Shown piece by piece: positions 21,226 to 32,994 of a DNA stretch of 64,000 nt (position 1 is the stretch's first letter; each line of letters starts with the position of its first letter). Below the pieces are notes generated by a model. The model ran no database searches. It saw nothing but the letters and a program-made list of their open reading frames with translations, and was not told the origin of the DNA. The DNA comes from Juglans regia (taxonomy: Eukaryota; Streptophyta; Magnoliopsida; Fagales; Juglandaceae). The position numbers and the translations under genes were made by a program. The stretch lies in contig NC_049902.1 in the NCBI RefSeq assembly GCF_001411555.2, forward strand, positions 12,937,423 through 13,001,422, read 5' to 3'.

Positions 21226-22510
21226 GTGAAAGAAGAGAGTTTTATACTGCTCATCGGGAGGGAGATAGGGGTTTCATTGTGCAGTTCTAACTCCCGCGGC
21301 TATTACATGGCACTGGTGGAGTATGTAGGTAGCGGTCGATGGAACTCCATTTTCATTCCAGAGGAGAGGGACAAAAAGGGATGGAGGAAGTTGGTGGAGG
21401 TAATGAGGGAGGCTGAGAGAGAGGGTGGACATGTTCGTATGCCACCGTCTATAACGACGGTGGCTTTGAACCAGCCACACACGCTATCATACAGGGAGGC
21501 CCTTCAACAATAGCGGGCACCGATGTCATCTCGTGAACGCATCAGACCAGGAGCAAGGTTTGACACGTCGACTAGCTTGAGAGGAGCTGCTGGTCCAGCA
21601 AGGTCAAGTAGTGCTGCTGGTTCAGTAGGTGTACAGAGACACGATGGTGGTGGCAAGTGTGTTGTTGGCCTAGCAGAGGAAGTTGTGCATCGTACTCTAA
21701 CGGATATGAAAAAATAGATAGATGAATTGCATGAGAAAAAGGAATGGCTAATACAGTGCATTGAAAAGAATAAGGAGGCGGGCTTTGGGCCATGGACTGA
21801 TTAAAGGAAGTGTAATGGGCAGCCAGGTCACAGACAGTTTAGTCAGCAAGGTTTCAATGGGCCACGCCAGTAGGCTTCAATCTGAGAATTTAAATAAAGG
21901 GAAGGCAAAGCAAGGCTCGGGCCCAAGCTTTGGGCCTCAGCCCGTGGGACAGTTAAACACCAAAAGATAAGCAGGCCCTGTATGGAGGAGACTGAAATCA
22001 TGTGACACAGGCCCATCATCGAGTGGGTACCAATCAACATTGCCGGAGAAAACTTAGGTGGTCTCGTTGCAGGTAGAGGAACCATTGGCGACGGAGGAGA
22101 TGGAACCATCGGTGGTGGAGTCGACAGAGATGGTACTCCCGGCACCAGACATAGTTTTTCAAACCGCCTCACCGTCGACCGTCAGTTTCCAGGCACAGAG
22201 TCCACAGAAAGGACCGACGGGAAGCACAAATAAAAGGGGGTGGCTTTTCGAGTGGCATTTCCTCCAGCGAGCATGTTTGTGGTGGAGCCAACAATACTAA
22301 ACAAGAGAAATTCACCTCCCATCATGTTGGCTGGTCGTACTCGTGCAGTTTGTGGACAGAAAGGGCCAAGGGGTAGAATAGATGAAAGGGAACTAGAGCT
22401 TGCACTGGGTGGGGGTGTCGAGGTCGTTAATGAAGGAGTTTTACCGATGCCAGACCTGTGCATGAATCTCCTAAGTGGGAATGCAGGTCTTCTTTTGCTG
22501 AGGAGGTGAC
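21226..22510 (+). pseudogene. LINE-2 ORF1 remnant
   Basis: The N-terminal part resembles plant LINE ORF1 sequence ('YYMALVEYVGSGRWNSIFIP', 'ERDKKGWRKLVEVM'). The rest is low-complexity Gly/Pro/Ser-rich sequence in several frames. No zinc knuckle is recognisable. The assignment rests mainly on its position 5' of ORF2. Confidence 0.5.
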
Positions 22511-23687
22511 AGGATGGTTGTTGACATTGCCGTGGACATCAAGGGAAGGGATTGAGATGGATGGGGAGCCTATACCACTACAATCTCTACCTCCGTGTCA
22601 GCATACTATTTCGGACTGGGTTATGGATAAGTTGTAGGAAATCCAACGTTATGTGGGAATTCAGTGTGATGGTTTTGAAGAACAATTTATGGCTTTGCTT
22701 ACTTCCATTGAAAATGGAAACATTTAGATCACGAACTCTGGTTCAAAAAAGCAGCAAGAGTTCAAGAGATTAACTTGGTCTATTAATTATGAAGGCAACT
22801 CAAGTAGAGAAAGATCCAAAGGGAGGGGGTCGACATTGTCTATATGAAGCCTAAAATTATTTCCTGGAACGTTCATGGGCATAATGAGATTAATAAGCGC
22901 ATGCGGACAAAAACTTTACTCCAAGAGTGGAAGGCGGATATTGTGTGCTTGCAAGAAACCAAGATGGAAAATATTCCAAGGGATATTATTAGAAGTTTGT
23001 GGAGCTGTCCGTATGTTGACTGGTCTTTCTTGCTTAGATTAGGGCATCTAGTGGAGAGCTAGTTATGCGGGATAGAAGGGTGGTGGAAAAAATGGAGTAT
23101 ATCAAGAAATACACAATGGCTTGTTCTTTTCAAAATGTGGAGGATAGTTTTTGATGGGCTTTTGCTAGAATTTATGGGCCGACTTGGGACAGCAGTAGAC
23201 ACTTTTTATGGGAAGAGTTAGCTGGGCATAGCTAGCGGGTCATTCCTTTGTGTATAGGAGGGGATTTTAATGTTGCCATATTCCTAAGTGAAAGATCAGG
23301 AGATAAAAGGTTGCAACCAGCAATGTCAAGTTTTTCGGATTGCATTTTTGAGTTGAGATTAGTGGACATTCCTCTTATAGGTGGTGCATTTACATGGTCC
23401 AATAACCAAACGTGATCTAGATTGGACATATTCTTAGTCCCCCCAGAGTGGGAAATACATTACCCAGAGGTATGTCAAAAAAGATTGACTTGCCTATGTT
23501 ATGACCATTTCCCTATTTTATTGGATTGTGTGGGTATAGGAGGGAGGAGATACTTTAGGTTCGAGAATATGTGATTAAAAACTGAAGGATTTGTGGAATG
23601 GGTTAGGCAAAGGTGGTCCTCCTATTAGATCCAAGGTACCCCTAGTTTCATTTTTGCAGGTAAATTGAAAGCTTTAAAAAAAGATTT

Positions 23688-23890
23688 AGGCCTCATTTAG
23701 ATTCGAAACTCACCTCAACTCATATCATTTCATCATTACAACTTTTTCAAATTTTTACACAAAATATATTAAACAATTCAACTTTTTCAAATCCCAAAAC
23801 AATAATAATATTAAAAATAATATTCTAACAATATTTTATTCAACTCATCTAAAACCATCTCAACTCATCTCTGAATCCAAATGAGACCTT
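23688..23890. mobile_element. hAT-type MITE inside LINE-2
   Basis: A 203-bp AT-rich element with imperfect terminal inverted repeats (aggcctcatttagattc against gaatccaaatgagacctt). It is flanked by an exact 8-bp duplication, aaagattt, at 23680-23687 and 23891-23898, the size made by hAT transposases. Relatives with the same 'gagatgagttgag' and 'aaattgtttattatattttgtgtgaaaattt' core occur at 29750, 32592 and 47556. Confidence 0.85.
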
Positions 23891-25711
23891 AAAGATTTTG
23901 AATGTGCAGTCCTTTGGAGATATAGGCAACCGCAAGAAGTCATTATTGGAGGAGCTCCATGAACTAAAGAGGGAATAGGAAAGACGGGCCCTTTCTTTAG
24001 AGGAACTTGCTCGGCGGACAAAACTAGTTTCAGAACTAGAGAGGGTTACCCTATTGGAGGAGATCTCTTGGCGGCAAAAATCTCAAGCTTTGTGGCTGAA
24101 AGAATGAGACCGTAGCACGAAATCTTTTCATACAATGGCAAATTCCCATAGGAGAACTAACACCATTGAGACAATGACTATTGGCAGAGCTGTTTGCACG
24201 GATATCCATTGGGTCCAAGAACATGTCACTAGTTATTTCGAGCAGTCACTAACTGAGCCAATGGGGTGGAAGCCGAAGATCAATGGGCTAGCTTTTGAGT
24301 CCATTGAGCAGCAGAATGCCATTTGGCTAGAGAGGCCGTTTGAGGAGGCCAAGGTTCATGAAATTATGAGAAAGATGCTAAAAGACAAAGCACTAGGACC
24401 ATATGGATTTTCTATAGGCTTCTTCCAATCTTGTTGGGAAGTGATGAATGAGGACTTAATGAAGGTATTTCATGAATTTTTTTCGTTTAGAAAATTTGAG
24501 AAAAATCTCAATGCCACTTTTATTGCACTTATTCCCAAGAAGGTGGAGGCATCGGAGGTTAAGGATTACCTGCCTATTAGCCTTATGAATGGGGTGTATA
24601 AGATTATTTCCAAGATGCTTGCAAATCGATTGGGAGGAGTTTTGGGGCGGATCATTATGAAACCTCAAAATGCCTTTGTACAGAGAAGACAGATCTTGGA
24701 TTCAATACTCATTGCTAATGAATGCTTAGATAGTAGGTTAAAATCTAGCAATCTGGGTCTCTTGTGTAAGTTGGACGTGGAGAAAGTTTACGATCATGTC
24801 AACTGGAACTTCTGGTTGTATTTGCTTGGGAGGTGTGGTTTTGGAGAGAGGTGGTACACATGGATTAGGTGGTGCATATCGACAGCACGGTTCTCAATTT
24901 TAGTGAATGGTTGCCCAATTGGTTTTTTTAATAGCTCCCGAGGTCTAAGCAAGGGGATCCCTTGTCCCCACTTCTCTGTCATAGTCATGAAGGCGTGTAG
25001 TAGAATGATTTGAGCAATGGTTAACACTGGGTTCTCGGTTGGATTTTCGGTTGGCGATATACATTGAGGTACTCTTCACATTTCTCATTTGTTGTTTGCA
25101 GATGACACTCTTATTTTCTGCGGAGTAGATCTAAACCAGACTCAGGCACTAAGGGCACTTCTACTTTACTTTGAGGCGTATCTGGGTTGAAAGTGAATTA
25201 ATCCGAGTCGGAGTTGGTTCTAGTTGGCAACATTCATAACATCTAGATGTTGGTTAACATCCTTGGTTGTAAGGTCTCCTCTCTCCTTATGAATTATCTT
25301 GGCCTTCCCTTAGGGGCCATCTCCAAAGCTAAAACTATTTGGGATGCAATAATTTAGAAGATAGAACGAAGATTAGCAAGTTGGAAGAGATTGTATCTGT
25401 TGAAAGGTGGAAGGATTACTCTAATCAAAAGCACTCTTTCCAATCTATCTACATGTTTCTTATCCTTGTTTCCAATTCCTGCAAATGTGGCGACACGTAT
25501 TGAGAAACTGCAGCATGATTTCTTTTGGAGTGGACTTGCGGATGAATTCAAATTCCATTCGATCAAGTGGGGCAAGGTATGCTCTCCAATCTTTTTTGGC
25601 AGTTTGGGAATTAAAAATCTGAGGGTGTCCAACAGGGCTCTACTTGGGAAATGGTTATCGATATAATACGAAACATGAAGCTTTATGGAAGTCCGTAATC
25701 GACTACAAATA

Positions 25712-25741
25712 TGTAGGTTTGTGTGTGTGTGTGTGTGTGTA
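25712..25741. repeat. GT microsatellite
   Basis: About 13 GT units, followed by a run of nine G, within the LINE-2 sequence. Confidence 0.9.
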
Positions 25742-26785
25742 AGGGGGGGGGTTGGTGCTCTAGGGAGGTACGTGGGGTTTATGGCGTGGGTATGTGGAAG
25801 CACATCAGAGGAGGGTGGGGAGTGGTTGCTTGTCATACTAGAATCGTGATGGGAGATGGCTCAAGATTTAAATTCCGGCACAACATATGGTGTGGAGATA
25901 GCGCTCTCAAGCACTCATTCCCTATATTGTTCATACTTGCGCGTGAGAAAGAAGCTTCAATGGCGGGTCTCATGGAGATAGATGGTGACTTATTTCAGTG
26001 GAATGTGAGCTTCACTAGGGTGGCCCAAGACTGGAAAGTCAACAATTTTGTAAATTTCTTCCAACTCCTATTCTCCATGAGACCGAGCACCCAACGAGCT
26101 GATATGTTGTGGTGGAAACCTGCTAGAAAAGGTAAATTTTCAGTTCGTTCATTCTCTAAGGCTCTCACACAACCGCAGAATAATCACTTCCCATGGAAAA
26201 GAATTTGGAGAAACAAGGCCCCTCCTAGGGCGGCATTGTTTGCATGGACAGCGTCTCTAGGAAAGATCTTGACGATGGATAATATATGTAAACGTGGGGT
26301 GATAGTGGTGGAATGGTGCTACATGTGTAAACAAAGTGGTGAGACAGTGGACCATCTTCTACTACATTGCGAGATTGTTAGAGCGTCATGGATCGATGTA
26401 TTCAGACGGGTAGAATTACCCTGGGTTATGCCTGCAACGGTGGTCGAACTTCGGGCATGTGGTCGAATATGGGTGGTATTCCACAAATCTCGGTTGTATG
26501 GAAGATGATTCCTATCTGTATTCTTTGGTGCATTTGGCAGGAGCGAAATGGCCAGGCCTTCGAAGACAGAGAGCAATCATTGGAGGAGATTAGATCGTTG
26601 TTTGTTAGAACTCTGTTTCTTTGAGCCAAAGCTGTAGATTTCCACGGCCTAGATTTTCATGATTTTCTTATTTCTCTTTCTTCTTCTTAAATAGGTGTTT
26701 ACTCTTGTATACCCCTGTGTACGTGGGCTAAGCCTATTCTCATTATTATAATATAATCGTTTACCTATCAAAAAAAGAATTATCA

Positions 26786-28458
26786 TGCTGCCATTAAGAG
26801 TTAATTTCTTAGTTCTCCAGATAAAAAGTTCTCACTGTAAAGTCTTTGGAAGGCAAAGAATTACAGATCTTGATTCAATATTACTATATAATTTCTTATG
26901 TTAAGCTGAGTAATGAGTATTCATATGGAAGAGATATTTATCCATTGGAGCAGCAAGAATTGATACATAATGGTATATTCTTGAAAGATGAACTGATAGA
27001 TCAAGGTGTTCGAAGACGGTTTCATCTTCCCTACAGGTTTGGACTCGGTAGAAAATTGAAGAAGCATTCATTGCAAAATAGTCTGTTTCTTTCTCTCATT
27101 TCATGGAGGTTTGGCTATCCTTGAATTTAGCCATTTTCTCTCACTTTACCTTGCAATTTTCTTTTTGTCCAAACTATAATATGTGAAAGTGTGGCATCTG
27201 TCAACATTTAATTCTACTTAACAGGAACCCAACATACAAATCAACATTTTGAAACACAATAAAACAATATTAATAATGCATTAGTCAACTACTATGAAAA
27301 TCAAGCATGCTAGAATTCAAAAAAAAAAAAATTTCAATGCACTGAAGTGCTCTAGAAATGCAACAATGAGGACTCCGCACTAAGTAAATGTATTTCTGGG
27401 ATTAGAGGAAGTGTACAAAGTCTAACCTCAAAACACAAATAATTCAGGAAGAAAATTTTGATAAGATTCAAAAAAATCTTATTCAAGCCATAGATGAAAA
27501 GAAATCAATTATAACTATGGAAATTTTGAGAACGAGTGCAAGACACCAAATCCAACACCACCATACCAAAACCTTGAAATGACCCTCATTTGATTAACTC
27601 CACCTCTCCTAATTCCTTAGTCGCTTACATCTCTATTAATACCATAAGAATATCAGAGGTCCCTCTCTCCTAACCTTTGTGATCACCAAAATTCCTAAAC
27701 TCTACAAACCATTGAACAAGGAAAAAATCTCTTTATTGAGTAATAAATTGAATATCGATAGAAGAAATTGCCAAAAGTAGGTATGCATGAGGTATTAACC
27801 AAGTTACGACAAGGACTTAGTAGCATGTTTTAACGAGTACGATGGCAAAACTTTCATATCTTGAACAAGCATTGAAAAGTGAAAGATCAAAATCTGATGA
27901 ATTGAAACATATAATCCAGTATAAGATTTATATATTTTCCTGTACCTGAATGGTGAATGACATTGCTTGAATTGGGAAAAAGTATCCAATGGATTAAAAA
28001 AGTGTTAATCTTGTATTATTCACTTCTTATACATAAGAGCCCTTAATCAAATGTCCCAAATTATTATAGAAAACACCATACAAGTAAAAATGCTCAAGAT
28101 CCAATCATCTTCATGGCATGGTGTCCCATCAGGGTAAGCATGGCTTTGAGGGCTAGTCAAAGTAATGTTGGTGTGACCCATTATCAAAGGCTATAATGGG
28201 GACTAACTAAATTAAGGTTGGATGGTTTCCATAAGTAATAAGGAAGAGACCAGTCCAAAGGAAACAAACCAAGAGGCCTCACTTTATTGTTGCACAATTT
28301 GCATCAACAAGAGAACTTCTAAGGCTAATTTTGCAATGACTACTCGGATTTAATATACAGAGGGGCCAGAGAGGGCACTCACATTGTAGGTACAATGAGC
28401 ATTTATATAAAATAACCCAACCACAAACATGAGAATTTAGTTATGGTAAAAAACTTAC
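26786..28458. other. Intron 2 of the LRR gene, right part; nothing recognised
   Basis: AT-rich intronic sequence with only short frames and an A run at 27319-27331. I see no repeat boundary or RNA gene. Confidence 0.5.
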
Positions 28459-28645
28459 AGCTCATTGATATGGCAAATGGTGCCATTGTTGTATGAACAT
28501 TTGCATTTGATAAAGGGGTTGTAATCCGGGTTAATAAAGCTGGTGTTGTCAGTGGCAGCTCCACTACATGGCTCCCCACTTATATTCCATTGACCTTGTG
28601 GTGCTGATATCTTCCATTGTTTAAATATTGAGTTTAATACTTTCA
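28459..28645 (-). CDS. LRR-RLK exon 2 (N-terminal cap)
   Basis: Flanked by the acceptor ttgttgcag and the donor gtaagt. It encodes the family's N-terminal cap: VLNSIFKQW, QGQWNISGEPCSGAA, 'NPFIKCKCSYNNGTICHIN', with the conserved Cys residues. The phase joins exactly to exons 1 and 3. Confidence 0.85.
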
Positions 28646-29096
28646 CTGCAACAATGAATTTACAAGTTATTGACATGTTAGTCTGGTTGAGTGTTACAGA
28701 TCTACATGTTAAGAAGTATTTTGATATAGGAATCTTGGTAGGAGTCTTGATGAGAATAACTATCCCATAGATTTCAAATAAACTTTAGACAATAATAAAA
28801 TTTGAATGAATAAAGTTATGAGGAATGTGCTTATCAAAAAAAAGTTATGAGGAATGTCACTCTTCATCCTAAACCTTGTCATCCCCAATCACACATGCTA
28901 ATGTGCCATATTTCAAATTGCTTTTTCTATCAACCACTTAAATGGCACCCACTTGAAATATACCACATCACTCTAGGTGACTGGGAATAAGGATTAGGAT
29001 GAAGAAGAGTTTTACTCTAAAGTTATTTATATTGACTTATTGTTTACCTTAGAAGTCATTTAGCTTAGGAATTCTTGGTGAGAACTAGAAGTCTTG

Positions 29097-29444
29097 GGGC
29101 TTGTTTGGGAAGGGAGATGATCTCATTTCATCTCACAACATTTCATGATTCCCTTCCCAAACATCACTCAAACACATACACTTTTCAATTTTAAATTTTC
29201 AACTTTTTCATTTAATCATTACAACTTTCCCAAACTTCCAAACAAACTACAAAAAACAATATTAGTTTTTCAAATTTCAAAGCAAACATAAAATTAAAAA
29301 ATCATATTCTAACATTATTTTAACTTCATAATATTTTTAATCAAATTTTTCTCTCATTTCCCAAACCTAATAAAACATCCTAACTCAAACAATTTCATTA
29401 CTATTCACAGAATTATCATCTGATCTCACTTCCCAAACGAGCCC
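29097..29444. mobile_element. MITE in intron 1 of the LRR gene
   Basis: About 348 bp bounded by inverted repeats gggcttgtttgggaag and cttcccaaacgagccc (15 of 16 bases paired). The body is AT-rich and non-coding. No convincing target duplication could be read. Confidence 0.7.
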
Positions 29445-29749
29445 TCATTCTTCTACAATTCTATTTCTTGTAGCTTACATTCTAAGCACCCACTAGTTGT
29501 CAAATTACAACTTAATCACGCGGCACATTATATTTGAAATCAGGGTGCTCAAGAAAACCTACAAGTTAAATAGTTGGCTAACGCACTGGCATTGAAACTA
29601 ACATTTCAGGTTCATTTCAATTCTCTAAGACTAATGATGAATGTGATTCCTAATTAGTCTGCACAACATTATCAAGTGTTCCTATTCAAAAAGAAAAAAG
29701 AAAACACAAGGACTTGATTTGACTAGTTTAGAGACATAACCAGACACTA

Positions 29750-29971
29750 CCTCATTTGTTTTTGGAGATGAGATGAGATGAGTTGAGATTAAAATTAAAA
29801 TTAAAAGTTGAATAAAATATTGTTAGAATATATTTTTTTAATATTATTTTGGTTTTGGGATTTAAAAAAATTGAATTGTTTATTTTATTTTGTGTGAAAA
29901 TTTGATAAAGTTGTAATGATTAGAAGAGATAAGATGAGATGAGTTAATAGGAGTTGTGAAAACAAACGAGG
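29750..29971. mobile_element. MITE of the 'gatgagatgagttgag' family
   Basis: About 222 bp with terminal repeats cctcatttgttttt and aaaacaaacgagg and the family core (gagatgagatgagatgagttgag...gagatgagttaa). It lies in intron 1 of the LRR gene, in the opposite orientation to the copy at 23688. Confidence 0.7.
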
Positions 29972-30713
29972 GAAGCTGGTAAAAGATAAAGTGTACCAGT
30001 TGTATAAATTACTACCTACATTAGTACCATTTTCTGAATAATCTACGGCAATCTGTAGTACCGCAGCATAATTTGATAGATCTTGGATTCTTTTATCTTT
30101 TTTTTTTTTTTAACGGGGTCTAAGGTATTGAACGAAGTTTTTATTGCTGTTAATGTACGCAACTGTTTTCACTCCTGTTCTAATCAGTGTTTGAAGAGAA
30201 AAACTAATTAGATAATGAAGTATTGGTTCTAAGCCATCTCAGCCAACAAATCAACAATTTGATTTGCTTTTCTTGCCCACTCTAGATAACCCAACATTTA
30301 TATAGACATTGGAAGATACGTTTGGGAAGTAAGAAGCCCCTTTGGCAACCGCTCATCAGGAAAGAAAAAACTCAATCCAAAAACACAGGTGACGGGCTGA
30401 TCTTTGGGTAGGGAACATAGCGGATCTGCAGGGTTCTGAATAATTGGCTTATTAGATAAAAGTCTTGTTCTTTGGAAGATCTATCTCGTCTTGTACTGCA
30501 CGGTTCTACTCTATATGTGTGCTCCTTTTTAAAATGATTTTGTGAGCTTCTTGGTACTTATTTGTCCAACAAAGCGAACACTTGTACGCGCGCACACAGC
30601 AGTTTAAAAATCAAGCTTTTTCATACTTTCAACTACAGCACAGTAGCTTCTAATAAAGCAATTACATTTTGCGAAATGAAGTAGAGAGAGAGGAGAGAGA
30701 AAGGCTTTTGTAC

Positions 30714-30828
30714 CTTCATACGGATCGGTTACAGCTTTTGTTTGATTCTGGGCTTGAGCAATATTAACAAGGCCATAGATGCAGAGAGCGTAACAGGCAG
30801 AGACAAACATGGCCGAAGCTCCTGACAT
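30714..30828 (-). CDS. LRR-RLK exon 1 (signal peptide)
   Basis: The start is the first in-frame ATG, at 30828 (MSGASAMFVSACYALCIYGL). The open frame extends upstream to 30885, but that codon is GTG. The hydrophobic stretch followed by 'VNIAQAQNQT' is a typical secretory signal peptide with a likely cleavage after AQA. The exon ends '...TDPYE' with one base of the next codon, before the donor gtacaa. Confidence 0.75.
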
Positions 30829-31682
30829 TAATATGGGTACAAAACGAAAGACAAGGGAGCTTGAATAAAGTGATGTTTCCTTCACAAATCAGTCCCTCTA
30901 CATTTATAGCATATATGGACCCAATGTGGACAGAAATCAAGCGCCGCCTTCGTGGAATTGGAAAGCTATCACATTGTTTTATGCAGAAGGAAAAAGTTAA
31001 AATCAAAACAGTTTTTCACATTATCTATTTATTAATCAAAATAACAATAAAATATTATTAATTTAATATTTTTTTATAATTTTTTATCTAATTTATTTCT
31101 CTCATGTCTTATAATTTAAATTCATTGAAAATTGTATGATCCCAAGCACATATATATTTATAAATAATAATTAGTAGTGCAAATATTATGTAAAAAACAA
31201 AATGAGAGAGAAATTATCTAATAGAGGGTGAATAGTAATCATACAAACATAGAGAGTTAATGTAGCTGGCAAGCAATATATTTGCCTTATACCTATTTTA
31301 ATATAGACCATTTTAAGGGAGTGTTAGCTAAATTTTGATTTGCATTTACAATTCACTAAGCCAATGAGAAATTTGAGAATGCTCTAAGGTTGGCCAAACT
31401 TTTTTTTTATTATTTGAGTTAGTTACAAAATGAGTAAGTTTTTAATTTTGAAAAAATGAATTCATAAATTTTGAAAAAATTGCAAATAAGTAGCTCTATC
31501 AATCTTCCGATAGAATATTAATCTTCTATTAGTGATACTATGTGTGAGCCAATTGAAGATTGACACATTGTATTAGTAAGTCATGCAACAATCATCTATT
31601 AATTTTTTAATAGAAGATTGAAAGAAATATATAATTATGAATTTTTTAAAATTAAGGCAAAAATTTTAAGAAGGTTAACTAT
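30829..31682. other. Upstream region of the LRR gene, no gene
   Basis: About 850 bp of AT-rich sequence upstream of exon 1, which should contain its promoter and 5' UTR. I could not pick a convincing TATA box from the many AT-rich candidates. Confidence 0.4.
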
Positions 31683-31868
31683 GTTTGGCAAGTGAGGTAC
31701 TCTCACTACTATTCTTTATTTTATTATTACTTTTTACCTACTTTTCTACTATTCATTACTTTTCACCTTCTTTTTACTACTATTCAATATTTTATTATTA
31801 CTTTTTCATTACTTTTTCACTACTATTCACAAATATTCTCAACACTTCTCACTATCCAAACATATCCA
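31683..31868. mobile_element. Small T/A-rich MITE
   Basis: A T-rich block of 'ttttcactactattc'-like direct repeats bounded by 'tgtttggcaagtgag' and 'ctcactatccaaaca', which form an imperfect inverted repeat. No coding potential. Confidence 0.5.
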
Positions 31869-32591
31869 AATTAGTTTCAACAAGTACTTTTTGTAAAATA
31901 AAACCCGACATTTATTGCATAATTGTAATGTTTTTCAATTGGTTAATATAATAGACGAGTGATAATATGTGACACGATGTTAATTTAATATAAATATAAT
32001 ACAAATTTAACAAATTTAAATTTGATGTTAACAAGTTAGATGGCACTTTGTGCTAGTTTCTATTTATACAGTTATTAACTTATTATTACGACTGTTTGGT
32101 TGGTGGTGTTGGTGTGACGTGCTGCATGGCCCTCGTTATTATTTTGACACGTGAGAAGAGTACGTATATGTCTGTTGCGAATCGGTCTCCTTCATGCAAA
32201 TCTTTTAGAACTTGATTGAAGTTTACTTCATTACTAATAATTGGGCTTTTGGACTTTTCCCACGCCTCTGCTTGATTCGTACACAAAAGTCTTTCTTTTA
32301 AGGAATAAAAAATAAAACCTTGGTGGCCTTCTTTTGACCGTGTACGTTGTCCCAATAATTTATGCTCTTAAGAAAATAAATTTTTACTTAGTAATAATCC
32401 CTCTTGCTATGCTCAATTCAAATGTTGCTCAATATAAAAATAAAAAAAAATTAAAATCCACGGTACATCATCAAATTATATCAATTTATAAGTAGTTTGA
32501 ATAATTTTTATTTAAAATATTGTTCATATATTGGAATAGTTTTAGAAAAAAAGAACTAAACAAGATCATCAATTTGAGCAATAAAACAAAA
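31869..32591. other. Nothing recognised
   Basis: AT-rich spacer. The short minus-strand frame at 32086-32355 has no similarity I recognise. Confidence 0.4.
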
Positions 32592-32952
32592 TTAAGGATA
32601 CATTTAGATAGTGAGATGTGAGATGAGATGAGTTGAATAAAATATTATTATAATATTATTTTTTAATATTATTATTATTTTGAGATTTAAAAAAGTTAAA
32701 TTGTTTATTATATTTTATATAAAAATTTAAAAAAATTATAATAATAAGATGAGATCAAATAAGATGAATTGAAAACATTTCTGTATTCCAGTAAGGCTAG
32801 TCGTTTAGATTCAAAGATAAGTTGAAATGATTTGTAAATAGTAGAATAAAAGTTAAATTGTTTATTATATTTTGTGTAAAAATTTAAAAAAATTATAATA
32901 ATAAAATAAAATGAATTGAGATGAGTTAAGGTGTGTTTTAAATTCAAACGAA
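32592..32952. mobile_element. Two adjacent MITEs of the 'gatgagatgagttgaat' family
   Basis: About 32592-32790 holds one copy (gagatgtgagatgagatgagttgaataaaat...). About 32800-32952 holds a second, diverged copy ending 'gagatgagttaaggtgtgtttt'. Both share 'aaattgtttattatattttgtgtaaaaattt' with the other family members. They abut the hAT element at 32995. Confidence 0.6.
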
Positions 32953-32994
32953 ATCTAAGATAATCTTAAGGCTCTCACCATGGCCTATTGAGAT

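Larger units (their letters stand above)
22844..26630 (+). pseudogene. LINE-2 ORF2 (endonuclease, RT, zf-RVT), broken
   Basis: Domains in order: AP endonuclease (IISWNVHGHNEINKRMR, IVCLQETKME, then 'CIGGDFNVAIF' near 23260 and 'SRLDIFLVPPEWE' near 23420); reverse transcriptase at 24135-25200 ([26 protein letters not shown], '[13 protein letters not shown]', and the active site 'LLFADDTLIF' near 25085-25115); zf-RVT at 26100-26380 (PPRAALFAWTASLGKILTMD, WCYMCKQSGETVDHLLLHC). Several stops and frameshifts interrupt it, and a 203-bp MITE splits the region between endonuclease and RT. Confidence 0.85.
20942..26775 (+). mobile_element. LINE-2 (plant L1 type), near full length
   Basis: A 5.8-kb non-LTR retrotransposon on the plus strand inside intron 2 of the minus-strand LRR gene. 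It has an ORF1 remnant, an ORF2 with AP endonuclease, RT and zf-RVT, and a 3' end with a short A run. The putative 10-bp target duplication is agaattatca at 20932-20941 and 26776-26785. A hAT-type MITE (23688-23890) has inserted into it. Both ORFs are broken by stops. Confidence 0.8.
17695..30828 (-). pseudogene. 5' fragment of an LRR-VIII-2 receptor-like kinase gene (six exons)
   Basis: LRR-VIII-2 kinases (At1g56140/RKF1-like) are plasma-membrane receptors with a signal peptide, LRRs, a malectin-like domain, a membrane helix and a kinase. Six exons fit this family with consistent GT-AG borders: 30714-30828, 28459-28645, 18331-18402, 18035-18106, 17878-17949, 17695-17766. Joined, they encode about 197 residues: a signal peptide, the Cys-rich N-terminal cap and four LRRs. 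Phases agree at all five junctions and there is no stop. Introns are about 2.07 kb, 10.06 kb, 224, 85 and 111 bp. No further LRR, malectin-like, transmembrane or kinase exon is visible before the retroelements at 16932 and below. The gene may therefore be a truncated pseudogene, or may make a short secreted LRR protein: reading through the last donor gives a stop at once (TTG TAA). Confidence 0.8.

Noticed and set aside
21504..22463. Several 70-110-codon frames on both strands
   Set aside because: They overlap each other in the GC-rich, low-complexity ORF1 region of LINE-2. At most one could be real and none shows a domain.
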